From the NCBI RefSeq assembly GCF_900177295.1, contig NZ_FWZX01000027.1, forward strand, positions 1 to 64,000: a DNA stretch of 64,000 bases, in the 5' to 3' direction. Of the stretch, positions 42,708-53,300 are shown in pieces. Both the position numbers and the translations under genes were made by a program. Numbering within the stretch: position 1 is the first letter of the stretch; the number at the start of each line of letters is the position of its first letter. The stretch is from Tistlia consotensis USBA 355 (GTDB lineage Bacteria; Pseudomonadota; Alphaproteobacteria; Kiloniellales; DSM-21159). The notes below the pieces were generated by a model. It was not told where the DNA came from and did not search any database. It saw only the letters and a program-made list of their open reading frames with translations.

Positions 42708-44090
42708 ATGTCAGCCCTGTTGTCGTCCTTCACCGAAGAGGTTGGCCAGCTTCCGGACCATCGCCTCTACGGCCGAGTCTCCGGCGTGCTCGGCATGACC
42801 GTCGAGGTCGCCGGCCTCGACCGCCAGCTGTCGATCGGCGCGCGCTGCCAGGTCGAGGCGCGCGGCGGGCGCCGCGTCACCTGCGAGGTCGTCGGCTTTC
42901 GCGGCGGCAAGGCCCTGCTGCTGCCCTTCGGTTCGCTCGACGGCGTCGGCCTCGGCTGCAAGGCCGAGCTGGCCGCCTCCGAGCCGGCGATCTGGCCGAC
43001 CGAGGCCTGGCTCGGCCGGGTCGTCAACGCCCTCGGCCAGCCGGTCGACGGCAAGGGGCCGCTGCCGCTCGGCCCGGTCGCCTACCGGATTCGCCGCGAT
43101 CCCCCGCCGGCCCACGGCCGCCGCCGGGTCGGCGGCAAGATCGACCTCGGCGTGCGTGCCATCAACACCTTCCTGTCCTGCTGCGAAGGCCAGCGCATGG
43201 GCATCTTCGCCGGCTCCGGCGTCGGCAAGTCGGTGCTGCTCTCGCAGCTGGCGCGCTACACCACGGTCGACGTCAACGTCATCGGCCTGATCGGCGAGCG
43301 CGGCCGCGAGGTCCAGGAATGGCTGGAGGACGACCTGGGCAAGGAGGGCCTGGCCCGCTCGGTCGTCGTGGTCGCGACGTCCGACGAGCCGCCGCTGATG
43401 CGCCGCCAGGCCGCCCAGCTGACCCTGGCCCTGGCCGAGTCCTTCCGCGACCGCGGCCGCGACGTGCTCTGCCTGATGGATTCGGTGACCCGCTTCGCCA
43501 TGGCGATGCGCGAGATCGGCCTGTCGGCCGGCGAGCCGCCGGCGGCCAAGGGCTACACTCCCAGCGTCTTCGCCGAGCTGCCGCGGCTGCTCGAGCGCGC
43601 CGGCCCGGGCACCGAGGGCCAGGGCTCGATCACCGGCCTGTTCACCGTGCTGGTCGAGGGCGACGACCACAACGAGCCGATCGCCGACGCGGTGCGCGGC
43701 ATCCTCGACGGTCACATCGTGCTGGAGCGCCAGATCGCCGAGCGCGGCCGCTATCCGGCGATCAACATCCTGCGCAGCGTCTCGCGCACCCTGCCGGGCT
43801 GCAACAGCGACGGCGAGAACGCCCTGGTGCAGCGCGCCCGGCGCCTGCTCGCGATCTACGACGACATGGCCGAGCTGATCCGCATCGGCGCCTACCGCCA
43901 GGGCAGCGACGCCAGCGTCGACGAGGCGCTGCGCTACAACGCGGCGCTCGAGGGCTTCCTGAAGCAGGGCAAGCACGAGCGCGCCGACCTTGAGGGCGGC
44001 TATGCCGACCTGGCGGCGATCCTCGGCGTCGCCTGGCCGCCCGAGGCCGTCGCTGCGGCCGAGCCGCCGGCGGCGAGGGCCGCGCGATGA
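42708..44090 (+). CDS. fliI: Flagellar protein export ATPase FliI
   Basis: A 460-residue ATPase of the flagellar type III export apparatus, related to the F1 beta subunit. The Walker A motif is AGSGVGKS (168-175), followed by VIGLIGERGREVQEWLEDDLG, VLCLMDSVTRFAMAMREIGLS and GQGSITGLFTVLVEGDDHNEPI. The start at 42708 (MSALLSSFTEEV) is not preceded by a strong ribosome site; alternatives upstream are less similar to FliI. FliJ overlaps its stop by 4 bp. Divergent from ctrA. Confidence 0.97.
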   Translation: MSALLSSFTEEVGQLPDHRLYGRVSGVLGMTVEVAGLDRQLSIGARCQVEARGGRRVTCEVVGFRGGKALLLPFGSLDGVGLGCKAELAASEPAIWPTEAWLGRVVNALGQPVDGKGPLPLGPVAYRIRRDPPPAHGRRRVGGKIDLGVRAINTFLSCCEGQRMGIFAGSGVGKSVLLSQLARYTTVDVNVIGLIGERGREVQEWLEDDLGKEGLARSVVVVATSDEPPLMRRQAAQLTLALAESFRDRGRDVLCLMDSVTRFAMAMREIGLSAGEPPAAKGYTPSVFAELPRLLERAGPGTEGQGSITGLFTVLVEGDDHNEPIADAVRGILDGHIVLERQIAERGRYPAINILRSVSRTLPGCNSDGENALVQRARRLLAIYDDMAELIRIGAYRQGSDASVDEALRYNAALEGFLKQGKHERADLEGGYADLAAILGVAWPPEAVAAAEPPAARAAR

Positions 44091-44518
44091 ACGGCGCGCT
44101 CAAGAACCTGATCCGCGTGCACCGCTGGACCCTCGACGAGCGGCGCCGCACGCTGGTCGACCTGGAGCGCATGGCCGAGAAGCTGAAGGGCGATCTGGCC
44201 GGGCTCGACGCCGAGCTGGAGCGCGAGCGCCAGACCGCGATCAAGGCCCCCGAGATGGCCTTCACCTACCCGGCCTTCGCCTCGGCGGCCAAGCAGCGCA
44301 AGGACAAGATCCGGCGCTCGATCGCCGACCTCGGCAAGGAGATCGACCGCGCCCGCGAGCAGGTCGAGGACGCCTTCCAGGAGCTCAAGAAGTACGAGCT
44401 GGCCCTGGAGGCCGCCGAGCGCCGCAAGCTGGAGCAGCTCAAGCGCCGCGAGCAGGCCGCCCTCGACGAGATGGGCCTGACCCTGCACCTGCGGAAGAAG
44501 GCGGGCGAGGGGGCGTAG
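44087..44518 (+). CDS. fliJ: Flagellar export chaperone FliJ
   Basis: A 143-residue coiled-coil protein (LIRVHRWTLDERRRTLVDLERMAEKLKGDL through EALEAAERRKLEQLKRREQAALDEM) with the usual charged heptads and the size of FliJ. FliJ escorts chaperones and links FliI to the export gate FlhA. Assignment rests mainly on the position: it starts by ATGA overlap with fliI. Similarity at the sequence level is low for this family in general. Confidence 0.88.
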   Translation: MNGALKNLIRVHRWTLDERRRTLVDLERMAEKLKGDLAGLDAELERERQTAIKAPEMAFTYPAFASAAKQRKDKIRRSIADLGKEIDRAREQVEDAFQELKKYELALEAAERRKLEQLKRREQAALDEMGLTLHLRKKAGEGA

Positions 44519-44569
44519 GGGAGCCTCTCCCCTTCGGGGCCAAGGCGTGCACGCAAGTCCGCCAACACC

Positions 44570-44735
44570 GTCATCCCGGGCGCTAGGCGAACCCGAAAGC
44601 CGAAAGGCTTTCGGGTGGCGAGCCTCGTGACCCGGAACCCAGGGCCGTCACGCCGCGGCTCGTGGCCCTGGGTCCCGGATCGCTCGCTTTGCCAACGAAA
44701 TCAGAGATTTCGGACAAAGCGGCGTCCGGGATGAC
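44570..44735. repeat. Composite palindromic element between convergent fliJ and a marR-type gene
   Basis: GTCATCCCGG (44570-44579) and CCGGGATGAC (44726-44735) form the outer arms. Inside are a CGAAAG-rich hairpin near 44590-44615 and a strong inner stem ACCCAGGGCC / GGCCCTGGGT (about 44638-44673). Several nested hairpins of this kind resemble other composite elements in the window. Confidence 0.85.
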
Positions 44736-44752
44736 GGACTTGTGTGACTCCC

Positions 44753-45331
44753 TTAGGGGGAGGAGACAGGTGTTTTCGAGCCGTCTTCGCCGCCGGCGAT
44801 GCGGTCGACGTTGCGGCGCATCCGGCGCATGACGCGCAGGAAGGCCTCCAGGTCCTCGGGGTCGATGCCCTCGATCAGGCGCCGCTCGCGCTCCAGGGCC
44901 AGGGCGAGGATGCGGTCGTGCAGCTCGTAGCCGCGGGCGTTCAGCCACCAGGCCTTGCGGCGCGGGTCGCTGCCCGGCGTCTCGAAGGCGAGGTAGCCGA
45001 GCTCGCTGAGCCGGCTCAGCGCCCGGCTCGTCGCCGCCTTGTCGAGGGCGATGATCTCGCAGATCCGCGCGGCCGCGATGCCGGGCTCGATGGCCAGCAT
45101 CGAGACGACGCGCCACTCGACGATGCCGACGCCGAAGGTGGCGAGGTAGGTCTGCGAGGCGCCGCGCGACAGCGCGTTGTTCACCGAGGCCAGGAAGTAG
45201 GGGATGTAGCTCGAGAGATCGAGCACCGGCCGGCCGTCGATCGTCCGGCTCGGGCTGGACAGCCGCCCGCCCGGGCAGGGCGCGCGGCCGTCGGCCGGGC
45301 GGCCGGCGTCGGCCTGTCTGGGAATGGGCAT
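44753..45331 (-). CDS. MarR family winged-helix transcriptional regulator
   Basis: A 192-residue regulator: SYIPYFLASVNNALSRGASQTYLATFG, then EWRVVSMLAIEPGIAAARICEIIALDKAATSRALSRL (winged helix core) and the wing GSDPRRKAWWLNARGYELHD. The N-terminal 30 residues are Pro/Arg/Gly-rich and may be wrongly included; start at 45331 or further in. It lies 86 bp downstream of the FliK-like gene in the same direction. A link to motility is not shown. Ligand unknown. Confidence 0.88.
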   Translation of the reverse strand: MPIPRQADAGRPADGRAPCPGGRLSSPSRTIDGRPVLDLSSYIPYFLASVNNALSRGASQTYLATFGVGIVEWRVVSMLAIEPGIAAARICEIIALDKAATSRALSRLSELGYLAFETPGSDPRRKAWWLNARGYELHDRILALALERERRLIEGIDPEDLEAFLRVMRRMRRNVDRIAGGEDGSKTPVSSP

Positions 45332-45417
45332 GTCCGCGGGCACACCGTTGTCTGCCTCAAGCGGCCGGCCTTCGGCAAGAGGGCAGTTCCGGCGGGCGCC
45401 GGTCCGGCCGGTGCGGC

Positions 45418-46938
45418 TCACACGCTCAGACCGGCCTCGCGGCTGGCCGGCTGGGGCACCGGCAGCGGGTGCCAGGCCTCGCCCTCCTGGAAGCGGAAGC
45501 TGCCGCTGAGGCCGCCGGCCTCGCTGGCGGCCAGGAAGAGCCCGGTCAGCTCGCCCTGGAGGGCCGGGCCGAGCGGCCGGCGGCTGCGCAGCACCAGGTC
45601 GAAGCGGGCCGGGCGCAGCAGGCCCTCGAGCTGCAGGGCGCCGAGGCGGCTGAGCGAGAGGTCGCAGAGGAAGTGGGCCGGCGGCGGCGTGCCGTCCTCG
45701 CCCGGCCGGCCGCGCTTCTTGAGGAAGAAGCGCAAGGCCTCGGGCGGGCCCTGGCCGAGCAGCGGCAGCAGCACCAGGCGCCAGTCGCCGGGCGGATCGC
45801 GGGCCAGCCAGCGCAGCTCCTCGTCGGCCTCGTGCAGGCGCTCGGGCGTCGGGCCGTGCTGGGCGGCCGCCAGCGCCGCGGTCGCCGGCTGGCCGATCCA
45901 GGCGAGCAGGCCGGGGCCTTCGGCGGCCTGGACGAAGCGCAGCAGCGACAGGGCGAGGCGCGGGCCGACCCTGGGCGGGAAGCCGGGGGGCAGCAGCGCG
46001 GCCAGCGGCAGGGTCTCGGGAGCGGCGAAGGCCTGGGCGAAGGCGGTCAGGCTCGGCCAGACCCGGGCCAGCGGCGCCGGTGCGCCGCCGCCCTTCGCGG
46101 CGGCGGCGGCAGGCTGTGCCGTGCCGTCGACGACCGCGCCGAAGGCAAGGGGATGCAGCGTCGCCGGCTGCTCGGCACCGGTCCCGGGTTCGGCGAAGAG
46201 GGTGACGACCGGCCCGCCGCCGCTGCCGGTCGCGAACTGCAGCAGCACCGGCAGGCCGTGCGGCAGGTGCGTCGGCGTGTCGACGGCGATGCATCCGAAG
46301 CTGCCGGCGACCAGCAGCCGGTCCTCGCCGTCGCGGCCGCCGACGAGGCCGGACAGCAGCGTGCTGCCGGCGGCCGGGGGCGCGGGCGGCTGGGGCCCGG
46401 CCGGCGCCCGGCCGGCCTGCTGGTCGCGCGACGGGACCGCCGGCTGTGCCGGCGCCTCGGCCCGTTCCTGCCGCGGCACGGCCGGCGCCGGCACCGGGAT
46501 GCTGCCGGGCAGGCGGTCCTGGGGCCAGGGCTGCGGCGGCGCAGCCGCTGCGGCGCGGCCGGCGGCCTGCGTGGTCTGGGCGGCCTGGGTTGCATGAGAG
46601 GCCGGACCGGCCGGCGGGCGGCCGCCGTCCAGGACGGTGCGCGGCACGATGGTCACGAAGAGGCCGGAGACGTGCGGCCGGAAGTTCAGCGCCACCGCCA
46701 TGCCGGCGGGAAAGCGCGCGGCGGTCGCGATCGCCAGCATCGTGGCGCCCTGGCCGAAGTCGCCGCGGACCAGCAGCTGGCCCTGGGCGTTGCGGCCGAC
46801 GACCGTGCCCGGCACCGCCTCGCCGCCGGCCTGCAGCAGGGCCGCCGGCGGGTTGACGACGCGCCCGGCGTTGCCCGAGGCGCCGCCGCCGCCCGGCGCA
46901 CCGGCGGTCAGTCGCGGCGGCGCCCCGATGTCGCCCAT
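45418..46938 (-). CDS. FliK-like protein at the end of the flagellar chassis operon
   Basis: A 506-residue Ala/Pro/Gly-rich protein. Residues 1-210 include a small beta-rich segment (AVPGTVVGRNAQGQLLVRGDFGQGATMLAIAT) and a Pro/Gln/Ala linker. The C-terminal region (about 400-500) contains LCDLSLSRLGALQLEGLLRPARFDLVLRS and FLAASEAGGLSGSFRFQEG, with the pattern of the FliK C-terminal (Flg_hook) domain. It overlaps flhG by one base (TGATG). A separate, typical FliK is at 60.0-61.5 kb, so this is a second FliK-like protein, possibly with its own role. Not seen: a signal peptide or membrane helices. Confidence 0.7.
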   Translation of the reverse strand: MGDIGAPPRLTAGAPGGGGASGNAGRVVNPPAALLQAGGEAVPGTVVGRNAQGQLLVRGDFGQGATMLAIATAARFPAGMAVALNFRPHVSGLFVTIVPRTVLDGGRPPAGPASHATQAAQTTQAAGRAAAAAPPQPWPQDRLPGSIPVPAPAVPRQERAEAPAQPAVPSRDQQAGRAPAGPQPPAPPAAGSTLLSGLVGGRDGEDRLLVAGSFGCIAVDTPTHLPHGLPVLLQFATGSGGGPVVTLFAEPGTGAEQPATLHPLAFGAVVDGTAQPAAAAAKGGGAPAPLARVWPSLTAFAQAFAAPETLPLAALLPPGFPPRVGPRLALSLLRFVQAAEGPGLLAWIGQPATAALAAAQHGPTPERLHEADEELRWLARDPPGDWRLVLLPLLGQGPPEALRFFLKKRGRPGEDGTPPPAHFLCDLSLSRLGALQLEGLLRPARFDLVLRSRRPLGPALQGELTGLFLAASEAGGLSGSFRFQEGEAWHPLPVPQPASREAGLSV

Positions 46939-47735
46939 CAGCCGGTCCGGGTCAGCCCGGCGGCGAGCGCCTCGACGTCGCTCGCGGCGGCGGTGTTGGG
47001 ATGGCGCAGCAGCAGCGGGGTCTGGGCGCGGATCGCCTCCTTGACCTTGGGGTCGCGGCGGATCACGCCGGCCAGCGGCGGCGAGACCTTGAGGAAGGTC
47101 TCGCAGGCCTTGCGCAGGATGTTGAAGGTGCGCTCGCCCTCGCCGCGGCTGCCGGCCAGGTTGACCACGACCCGCACGTCGGCGGCGCGGTTGTTGAGCA
47201 CCGCCAGCTTGATGAAGGCATAGGCGTCGGTCAGCGCGGTCGGCTCGTCGTTGGTCACGACCAGGCAGGTGCCGGCGAGGCCGGCGATCTGGCGCACCGT
47301 GCGCTCGATGCCGGCGCCGAGGTCGAGCAGCACGCGGTCGTAGGACGGGGCGATCCTGAGCAGCTGCGAGGCGAGGCCGCGCAGGCGCTCGCTCGGGACC
47401 GCGGCCAGGCTGCCGGTGCCCGATCGGCCGGCGACGATCTGGAAGCCGCCCTCGGGGTAGTCGACCGCCGCGTCGGCCAGGCTGTAGGCCCCCGACAGCA
47501 CGCCGGAGATGTCGCGCTCGGCGGTCAGGCCGAGCTGGACGTCGACGTTGGCAAGGCCGAGGTCGCCATCGAACAGCAGCACGCGCCGGCCGCTGCGGGC
47601 CAGGGCATGGCTCAGCGTGATCGACAGCCAGGTCTTGCCGACGCCGCCCTTGCCGGAGGCGACGGCCAGCAGCTGCGGGGCGCTGGGCAGCTGGCTCGGC
47701 GGACGGGCCAGTTCGGCGAGGCTCGCCTGGGTCAT
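46938..47735 (-). CDS. flhG: Flagellar number regulator FlhG (MinD-like ATPase)
   Basis: A 265-residue ParA/MinD-type ATPase. The deviant Walker A is ASGKGGVGKTWLSITLSHAL (27-46), followed by LLFDGDLGLANVDVQLGL and VLLDLGAGI. It controls flagellar number and place together with FlhF. It starts immediately after flhF (overlap of 4 bp) and its stop overlaps the FliK-like gene. A C-terminal amphipathic helix as in MinD is expected (SDVEALAAGLTRTG is the end) but weak. Confidence 0.93.
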   Translation of the reverse strand: MTQASLAELARPPSQLPSAPQLLAVASGKGGVGKTWLSITLSHALARSGRRVLLFDGDLGLANVDVQLGLTAERDISGVLSGAYSLADAAVDYPEGGFQIVAGRSGTGSLAAVPSERLRGLASQLLRIAPSYDRVLLDLGAGIERTVRQIAGLAGTCLVVTNDEPTALTDAYAFIKLAVLNNRAADVRVVVNLAGSRGEGERTFNILRKACETFLKVSPPLAGVIRRDPKVKEAIRAQTPLLLRHPNTAAASDVEALAAGLTRTG

Positions 47736-48712
47736 GGGCGGGTTCCCGTGGCAAGGAGGGCGCCTTCGTTGCCTTCCGGCATCAACAGCCGAGCGAGGGC
47801 GACCGGGTTGAGATTGGCGAGACCGCTGCCAATCGAGGGACCGAGGCCGGCGCCGACCAGCGGCAGTCCGGCGGCATGGGCGGCGGCGAGCAGCCCGCCG
47901 AGCCGGTGGGCGGCGTCGAGCCGGGTGGCGATCAGGCCGCGCGCGCCGAGCTCCTGGAAGGCGATCGCGACCTCCGCCGATTCGAAGGCGTCGCCGCCGG
48001 CCGGCAGCACCAGCAGCGGCTCGGCGCGCGCGACCCGGGCGGCCAGGCGCAGCGGCTGGCAGTCGGCGGCGTCGTAGGGATTGGCCCCGACCGTGTCGAT
48101 GACGATCAGGTGGTCGCTCGGGCAGTCGCCGAGCACGGCGGCGAGTCGCTCGGCGTCGGTGGCGAACTTCAGCGGCACGCCGAGCGCCTGGGCGAAGGCC
48201 TGGGCCTGCTCGCGCGCGCCGGCGCTGACCGTGTCCATGGTGATCAGCGTCGCCGGCTTGTTGGCGAGCCGTGCCCGGGCGCAGAGCTTGGCCGCGGTCG
48301 CGGTCTTGCCGGCGCCCGAGGGGCCGAGCAGCAGCACCGGCGGACGCAGCGCGCCGGCGGCCGGCGGCAGCGGCGGCGGGGCGAAGTGCAGCACCGCGTC
48401 GAGCGCGCCGGCCAGCATCATCTGCGGGCCCTGGGCGGTCAGGTTGGCGGCCGCGGTCAGCAGCTTGTCGACCAGGCCCGGCGGGATGCGGTGGTAGTCG
48501 AAGACCTCGGTCAGCTCCTCGACCGCGGCCAGGGTCGCGGCCTCGTCCTCGACGAGACTCTGGTCGGGGCCGTCGTCCAGGCCGGCGGTGACGCGCACGC
48601 CGCGGTCGCCGAGATCCTGGGTCGAGAGGATCACGGCGTCGTCGCCGAGCTGCCGGCGCACCAGCTGCATCGCCTCAGGCAGGCTGGCGGCGGTGAAGGA
48701 CCTCAGCCGCAT
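47732..48712 (-). CDS. flhF: Flagellar biosynthesis GTPase FlhF
   Basis: A 326-residue SRP-type GTPase that marks the site of flagellum assembly. N-terminal B domain (MRLRSFTAASLPEAMQLVRRQLG), N domain about 60-120, G domain with the P-loop GPSGAGKT (130-137). The usual G3 motif DTAGR is changed to DTVGANPYD, and G4 TKxD appears as TRLD. The protein is shorter than gamma-proteobacterial FlhF but typical for Alphaproteobacteria. It lies between flhA (31 bp gap) and flhG. Confidence 0.93.
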   Translation of the reverse strand: MRLRSFTAASLPEAMQLVRRQLGDDAVILSTQDLGDRGVRVTAGLDDGPDQSLVEDEAATLAAVEELTEVFDYHRIPPGLVDKLLTAAANLTAQGPQMMLAGALDAVLHFAPPPLPPAAGALRPPVLLLGPSGAGKTATAAKLCARARLANKPATLITMDTVSAGAREQAQAFAQALGVPLKFATDAERLAAVLGDCPSDHLIVIDTVGANPYDAADCQPLRLAARVARAEPLLVLPAGGDAFESAEVAIAFQELGARGLIATRLDAAHRLGGLLAAAHAAGLPLVGAGLGPSIGSGLANLNPVALARLLMPEGNEGALLATGTRP

Positions 48713-48743
48713 GACGGCTCACCGGGCGAGCGGGCGGGGACCA

Positions 48744-50894
48744 TCAGATCTGCCCCACCGTGCGGATCCGCGCCTTCGGATGGATCTCGTTCTGCGACAG
48801 CACCGGCGTCGTCGGCCGGAAGCGCTCGACGATCGAGCGCACGTAGGGCCGGATGCGCGGGCTGGTCAGCAGGGCCGGCGCGACGCCCATCATGGCCTGG
48901 CGCTCGAAGACCTGGCGGATCTGGGTGATGAACTCCTGCAGCTTCGAGGGCGCCATCGAGACCTGGCGGTCCTCGCCCTCGCCGACCAGCGAGTCGGCGA
49001 AGGTCTGCTCCCAGGTCGGCGACAGGGTGATCAGCGGGATCACGCCCTCGTGGTCGCCGACCGCGTTCGAGATCTGGCGGGCGAGGCGCGCGCGCACGTG
49101 CTCGGTGATGGCGGTCAGGTTGCGGGTGTAGCCGCAGGCCTCGGAGATGCCCTCGAGGATCGTCGGCAGGTCGCGGATCGAGATGCGCTCGGCGAGCAGG
49201 TTCTGCAGGACGCGCTGGACGCCGCCGACGGCGATCTGGTTGGGGATCATGTCGCCGATCAGCTTCTGCTGCTCGCTGTCCAGGTCGTCGAGCAGCTTCT
49301 GGGTCTCGGCGTAGGACAGCAGCTCGGCGGTGTTCTCCTTGACCGCCTCGGTCAGGTGCGTGGTGATCACGGTCTGGGGATCGACCACGGTGTAGCCGCG
49401 GAACAGGGCCTCCTCCTTGGCGCCGGGATCGACCCAGAGCGCGGGCAGGCCGAAGGTCGGCTCGGTGGTCTCCTCGCCCGGCAGGGTCATCGGCTCGCCG
49501 CGCGGGTCCATGACCAGCAGCATGTTCGGGCGCAGCTCGCCCTCGCCGGCGGCGATCTCCTTGATCCGGATGACGTAGGCGTTCGGCGCCAGCTGCAGGT
49601 TGTCCTGGATGCGCACGCTGGGCAGCACGAAACCCATCTCCTGGGCCAGCTGGCGGCGCAGCGACTTGATCTGGTCGGTCAGGCGCGGGCCGGTCTGCTC
49701 GCCGAGCAGCGCCAGCAGGCCGTAGCCGAGCTCCAGGCGGATGTAGTCGATCTGCAGGTGCGCCGAGATCGGCTCCTCGGCGACCGGTGCCGCGGCGGCG
49801 GCCTCGGCCTCGGCATCCACGGCGCTGGCGGCATCGGCGGTGCGGCGCTTGTCGAGGTACCAGGCGGCGGTGCCCGAGATCACCGACAGCAGCACGAAGG
49901 GCAGGAAGGGGATGCCTGGCAGCAGCGCCAGGGCGAGCATCAGGAAGGACGACAGGCCGAGCGCCTTGGGATAGGCGCCGAGCTGGCCGAACAGCGCCTT
50001 GTCGGTCGAGCCGGTGGTCGCCGCCTTGGAGACCAGCAGGCCGGCGCCGGTCGAGACGACCAGGGCCGGGATCTGCGAGACCAGGCCGTCGCCGACGGTC
50101 AGCACGGTGTAGGAGTGGGCGGCGTCGGCGAAGGCCATGCCCTGCTGGGCGACGCCGATGATCATGCCGCCGACGACGTTGATGCCGGTGATCAGCAGGC
50201 CGGCCACGGCGTCGCCGCGCACGAACTTCGCGGCACCGTCCATGGCGCCGTAGAAGTTGCTCTCCTCCTCCAGCTCGCGGCGGCGCAGGCGCGCCTGGTC
50301 CTCGTTGATCAGGCCGGACGAGAGGTCGGCGTCGATCGCCATCTGCTTGCCGGGCATGGCGTCCAGGCTGAAGCGCGCCGAGACCTCGGCGATGCGCCCC
50401 GAGCCCTTGGTGATGACGATGAAGTTCACGATCACCAGGATCGCGAAGACGATGATGCCGATGACGAAGTTGCCGGCCATCACGAAGTTGCCGAAGGCCT
50501 CGATGACGTGGCCGGCGGCGGAGGTGCCTTCGTGCCCCTTGGACAGGATCAGGCGGGTCGATGCTAGGTTCAGCGACAGCCGCAGCATGGTCGCGATCAG
50601 CAGCACCGTCGGGAAGGACGAGAAGTCGAGCGCGCGCTGGATGAACAGCACGGTCATCAGCACCAGCACCGACAGCGTCATCGAGATGGCCAGGCTGATG
50701 TCGAGCAGCCAGCTCGGCATCGGCAGGATCAGGACGACGAGGATCGTGACGACGCCGAGCGCCAGCGCGACGTCGCCGTTGCGCAGGGTCTTGCCGAGCT
50801 TCTGGGCGAAGGCGGTGCCCCCGGCCAGGGAGCCGCCGCCAAACGGCAGCCCGACCTGGGTGGAGGACTCGCTGCCGCCTGCCTGATCCGACAT
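48744..50894 (-). CDS. flhA: Flagellar export gate protein FlhA
   Basis: A 716-residue membrane protein that forms the nonameric export gate. About eight N-terminal membrane helices (residues 40-345) carry the FHIPEP signature (RFSLDAMPGKQMAIDADLSSG). The large cytoplasmic domain (about 370-690) includes MDPRGEPMTLPGEETTEPTFGLPALWVD, GYTVVDPQTVITTHLTE and the C-terminal LLTSPRIRPYVRSIVERF. It receives chaperone-substrate complexes from FliI/FliJ. 66 bp separate it from flbD. Confidence 0.97.
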   Translation of the reverse strand: MSDQAGGSESSTQVGLPFGGGSLAGGTAFAQKLGKTLRNGDVALALGVVTILVVLILPMPSWLLDISLAISMTLSVLVLMTVLFIQRALDFSSFPTVLLIATMLRLSLNLASTRLILSKGHEGTSAAGHVIEAFGNFVMAGNFVIGIIVFAILVIVNFIVITKGSGRIAEVSARFSLDAMPGKQMAIDADLSSGLINEDQARLRRRELEEESNFYGAMDGAAKFVRGDAVAGLLITGINVVGGMIIGVAQQGMAFADAAHSYTVLTVGDGLVSQIPALVVSTGAGLLVSKAATTGSTDKALFGQLGAYPKALGLSSFLMLALALLPGIPFLPFVLLSVISGTAAWYLDKRRTADAASAVDAEAEAAAAAPVAEEPISAHLQIDYIRLELGYGLLALLGEQTGPRLTDQIKSLRRQLAQEMGFVLPSVRIQDNLQLAPNAYVIRIKEIAAGEGELRPNMLLVMDPRGEPMTLPGEETTEPTFGLPALWVDPGAKEEALFRGYTVVDPQTVITTHLTEAVKENTAELLSYAETQKLLDDLDSEQQKLIGDMIPNQIAVGGVQRVLQNLLAERISIRDLPTILEGISEACGYTRNLTAITEHVRARLARQISNAVGDHEGVIPLITLSPTWEQTFADSLVGEGEDRQVSMAPSKLQEFITQIRQVFERQAMMGVAPALLTSPRIRPYVRSIVERFRPTTPVLSQNEIHPKARIRTVGQI

Positions 50895-50960
50895 TCCTTG
50901 GATTCGCTTTCTGGGAAGGCTGTGCTGCTAGGGGTGACTCGCGGTCTCCGGACGCGCGGA

Positions 50961-52382
<1,422 letters not shown>

Positions 52383-52422
52383 CGATCCAACTCCATTTCC
52401 CTAACGAAAGCTCGTCGTTTAG

Positions 52423-53265
52423 TTAGTCGAAGTAGCGGACCCGGTCGGCCGGGGCCAACACGGTGTTCAGCAGGGTCTCGAGGCGGCGCGGGTTCTCCTG
52501 GCGGCCGATCGAGGCGGCGCCGAGCGAGATCAGCTGCTTGACCTGGGCCTCCAGGCCCGAGTTGCGGTCCAGCTTGTTGGCCAGCGGCAGGAAGACCATG
52601 TTGGCCAGGATCGCGCCGTAGAAGGTCGTCAGCAGCGCGACCGCCATGGCCGGGCCGATCGCCGAGGGGTCCTGCAGGTTGCCGAGCATCTGGACCAGGC
52701 CGACCAGCGTGCCGATCAGGCCCATCGCCGGCGCCACCTCGGCGGCGCGCCGCAGGATCCCCGCGGAGCGCTGGTGGCGCTGCATCGTCGCCTCGACCTC
52801 GCGGCCGAGCACGCGCTCGATCTCGTCGCCCGGGGTGCCGTCGACGACCAGCTGGACCGCCTTGTAGAGGAAGCGGTCGTTGCGCAGCTGCTCGACGATG
52901 GTCTGCAGGTCCAGCGCGCCGCGCTGCCGCGCGCGGTCGGCCAGCGCGATCATGTTGAGCGCGGTCTGCGACGGGTTTTCGCGGTGGTACGCCAGCGCGC
53001 GCAGCACGATCCGCACGGCCCGCGCCATCTCGCCCATGGAATAGGACACCGCGGTCACCATCACGGTGCCGCCGATCACGATCAGCACCGACGGCAGGTC
53101 GAAGAAGGCGCCCGGCCTGCCACCGAGCACGACGGCGGCACCGACCAGCACGAAGGCGCCGACGACGCCGCCGAGCGTCGCGAAGTCGAGCCGCGCGGTC
53201 GGACGCACCGGCGCGATCGGGCGCCGGTTCGTCGTAGCCGGTCGTTGGCTGGCGATGTCGGCCAT
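52423..53265 (-). CDS. motA: Flagellar motor stator protein MotA
   Basis: A 280-residue MotA/PomA-type stator subunit with four membrane helices (about 32-52, 58-78, 175-195, 205-230). The cytoplasmic loop (80-170) has the torque-region sequence RRGALDLQTIVEQLRNDRFLYKAVQLVVDG. PAMGLIGTLVGLVQML and AVALLTTFYGAILANMVFLPLANKLD are typical of MotA channel helices. It is placed between fliN and flbD; no motB is adjacent. Proton or sodium coupling cannot be told. Confidence 0.92.
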   Translation of the reverse strand: MADIASQRPATTNRRPIAPVRPTARLDFATLGGVVGAFVLVGAAVVLGGRPGAFFDLPSVLIVIGGTVMVTAVSYSMGEMARAVRIVLRALAYHRENPSQTALNMIALADRARQRGALDLQTIVEQLRNDRFLYKAVQLVVDGTPGDEIERVLGREVEATMQRHQRSAGILRRAAEVAPAMGLIGTLVGLVQMLGNLQDPSAIGPAMAVALLTTFYGAILANMVFLPLANKLDRNSGLEAQVKQLISLGAASIGRQENPRRLETLLNTVLAPADRVRYFD

Positions 53266-53300
53266 GGGCGTCCTGCTTCCTGCTGACTGGTCCGGACCGC

